Assembly: GCA_947450545.1 (NCBI GenBank)
Contig: CANFVU010000012.1
Coordinates: forward strand, 1 to 39,455
Direction: 5' to 3'
Origin: Actinomycetota bacterium
GTDB lineage: Bacteria > Actinomycetota > Actinomycetes > Nanopelagicales > Nanopelagicaceae
Length of the DNA: 39,455 nt
Below, one piece after another: positions 38,322-39,455 of this stretch (its first letter is position 1; each line of letters begins with the position of its first letter). The notes under the pieces are model-generated. The model made no database searches, was not told the DNA's origin, and worked only from the letters and a program-made list of their open reading frames with translations. Made by a program: the position numbers and the translations under genes.

Positions 38322-39172
38322 GTGCCATTAACCCAAGAGCTGTCCAAGTGAAAGCCGAAGTAATTAGCAACAAACGAGTTGGTTCATATCACCACATGGT
38401 TTTCGCCGTTGAAGGAATGGCGCAAAGCGCGCGCCCTGGAAACTTTGTGGCAATCTCAGTGGGCGGCGAAAGCTCGAGCTTGGTGCTGCGTCGCGCATTT
38501 GCGATCTGTCGATCTACCGATAAAGGAAGCGCTGGGGGAGTAGTTGAGCTTGTCATTGCACCTCATGGTCAAGGAAGTATGTGGTTAGCGTCGAGAAACG
38601 TTCATGACACAGTTGACATGGTTGGGCCGCTGGGAACGTCATTTGGAATACCAACAGAACCAGTTCGTGCATTACTCGTCGGCGGAGGTTACGGATCGGC
38701 ACCACTCTTTGGTCTCGCGGAGCTTTTGAAAGCACGCGGTTGTCGAGTAGATATGGTTCTTGGGGCAAGTTCTGCTGCGAAGATCTACGCACCACTCGAA
38801 GGAAAGCGTTCCGTTTCATCGATGACTCTCACAACAGATGATGGTTCAGCCGGGCTACATGGACGTGTCAGCGATGCGCTGCCACAACTGATTGAAGCCA
38901 ATGAATCTGAAATAATCTACTCGTGTGGTCCAATGGCGATGCTTCAATCTATTCAAGCGATTGCTGATAAGTACCAACTTATCCACCAAGCTTCAGTGGA
39001 AGAGAGTATGGCCTGCGGGATTGGCGTGTGCATGACTTGCGTTGTGCCGCTCAGAGGCGCAGATGGCATTGTCCGTATGTCGCGCACGTGTATCGACGGT
39101 CCAGTTATGGATGGCGCCGATGTTATTTGGGATAGCAAAGGAAAAATTCCTGCAGAGACGTGGGGTGCATAA
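38318..39172 (+). CDS. pyrK: Dihydroorotate dehydrogenase electron transfer subunit PyrK
   Basis: A 284-residue ferredoxin reductase-fold protein carrying FAD and a [2Fe-2S] cluster, which passes electrons from the PyrD flavin to NAD+. FAD-binding 'LRRAFAIC' is at 57-64, the nucleotide loop '[16 protein letters not shown]' at 120-135, and the cluster cysteines are C233, C238, C241 and C258 ('CGIGVCMTC...TC'). A GTG lies three codons upstream, but the ATG at 38318 with AGGAG before it is the better start. pyrD follows directly. Confidence 0.93.
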   Translation: MSAINPRAVQVKAEVISNKRVGSYHHMVFAVEGMAQSARPGNFVAISVGGESSSLVLRRAFAICRSTDKGSAGGVVELVIAPHGQGSMWLASRNVHDTVDMVGPLGTSFGIPTEPVRALLVGGGYGSAPLFGLAELLKARGCRVDMVLGASSAAKIYAPLEGKRSVSSMTLTTDDGSAGLHGRVSDALPQLIEANESEIIYSCGPMAMLQSIQAIADKYQLIHQASVEESMACGIGVCMTCVVPLRGADGIVRMSRTCIDGPVMDGADVIWDSKGKIPAETWGA

Positions 39173-39455
39173 GTGTTTAACTACACCACGAAGCTAGCGT
39201 CCACTATTCTTCCCAACCCAATCGTCACAGCAAGCGGTTGTGCTGGATCTGGAAAGGAACTTTCCCAATTCTTTTCGCTCCAAGATCTCGGGGCTATAGT
39301 TACCAAGTCCATTATGTTGAAGCCGCGTAGTGGTCGCGCAACTCCACGTATGGCCGAAACTCCAAGCGGCATGCTCAACTCAATCGGCCTACAAGGCCCT
39401 GGTATAGATCTCTTCCTCGAAAACGATATTCCGTGGCTTCAGGAACAAGGTGCAC
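39173..39455 (+). CDS. pyrD: Dihydroorotate dehydrogenase class 1B catalytic subunit, 5' part
   Basis: The first 94 codons only; the window ends inside the gene. The GTG start follows the pyrK stop without a gap. The N-terminus reads like class 1B PyrD: 'LPNPIVTASGCAGSGKE', 'LGAIVTKSIMLKPRSG', 'TPRMAETPSGMLNSIGLQGPG', the last closely matching the FMN and substrate loop of Bacillus and Lactococcus PyrDB. It oxidises dihydroorotate to orotate and gives the electrons to PyrK. The remaining catalytic residues lie beyond the edge. Confidence 0.93.
   Translation, partial: MFNYTTKLASTILPNPIVTASGCAGSGKELSQFFSLQDLGAIVTKSIMLKPRSGRATPRMAETPSGMLNSIGLQGPGIDLFLENDIPWLQEQGA

Overview
The window looks like a slice of a streamlined actinobacterial chromosome of moderate G+C (by eye a little under half). 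The best guess is a freshwater acI-type lineage (Nanopelagicales, 'Candidatus Planktophila'-like). Three things point there. The gene order follows the block I recall from high-GC Actinobacteria such as Streptomyces: pimA, pdxS-pdxT, yebC, ruvCAB, secDF, rel, hisS, aspS, alaS, ruvX, mltG, aro genes, efp, nusB, bldD, then the pyr operon. There is a clear BldD and a mannosylinositol-type glycosyltransferase. Genes are packed with ATGA, GTGA and TAATG overlaps and almost no spacers. The lineage call is inference; no marker in the window settles it. I found no rRNA, tRNA, insertion sequence, phage or CRISPR. No gene-free stretch exceeds 300 bases; the longest are about 173, 125 and 111 bases.

Layout. 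Positions 1-3060: end of an acyltransferase, pimA, a LemA-like membrane protein and a DUF3048 lipoprotein (cell envelope). 3092-4607: pdxS-pdxT (vitamin B6). 4630-7606: yebC and ruvC-ruvA-ruvB (Holliday junction processing). 7618-12433: secD, secF and the bifunctional stringent factor rel. 12441-13730: a minus-strand DUF349 protein, divergent from a metallo-beta-lactamase-fold hydrolase followed by hisS and aspS. 17656-20540: a small lipoprotein translationally linked to a divergent membrane AAA+/M41 protease. 20550-24957: DUF948 protein, alaS, ruvX, mltG. 24954-29462: aroE, a minimal prepilin peptidase, aroC, aroK, aroB, aroQ (shikimate pathway). 29574-30563: efp, nusB. 30541-31050 (minus): bldD. 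31176 to the end: pyrR-pyrB-pyrC-carA-carB-pyrK-pyrD, with pyrD cut by the window edge.

Most genes are housekeeping and intact. The points worth a second look are regulatory and architectural. Three inverted repeats pair a Shine-Dalgarno-like sequence with a complementary arm directly at a start codon (pdxS, prepilin peptidase, bldD). A PyrR-type RNA element overlaps the pyrR ribosome binding site. BldD keeps its cyclic-di-GMP binding residues. The lipoprotein/FtsH-like pair is an unusual membrane proteolysis module. Pyrimidine synthesis uses the PyrK/PyrD class 1B enzyme. Several genes that usually sit in this block (yajC, apt, a cyclophilin, a proline peptidase) are absent, which fits genome reduction.
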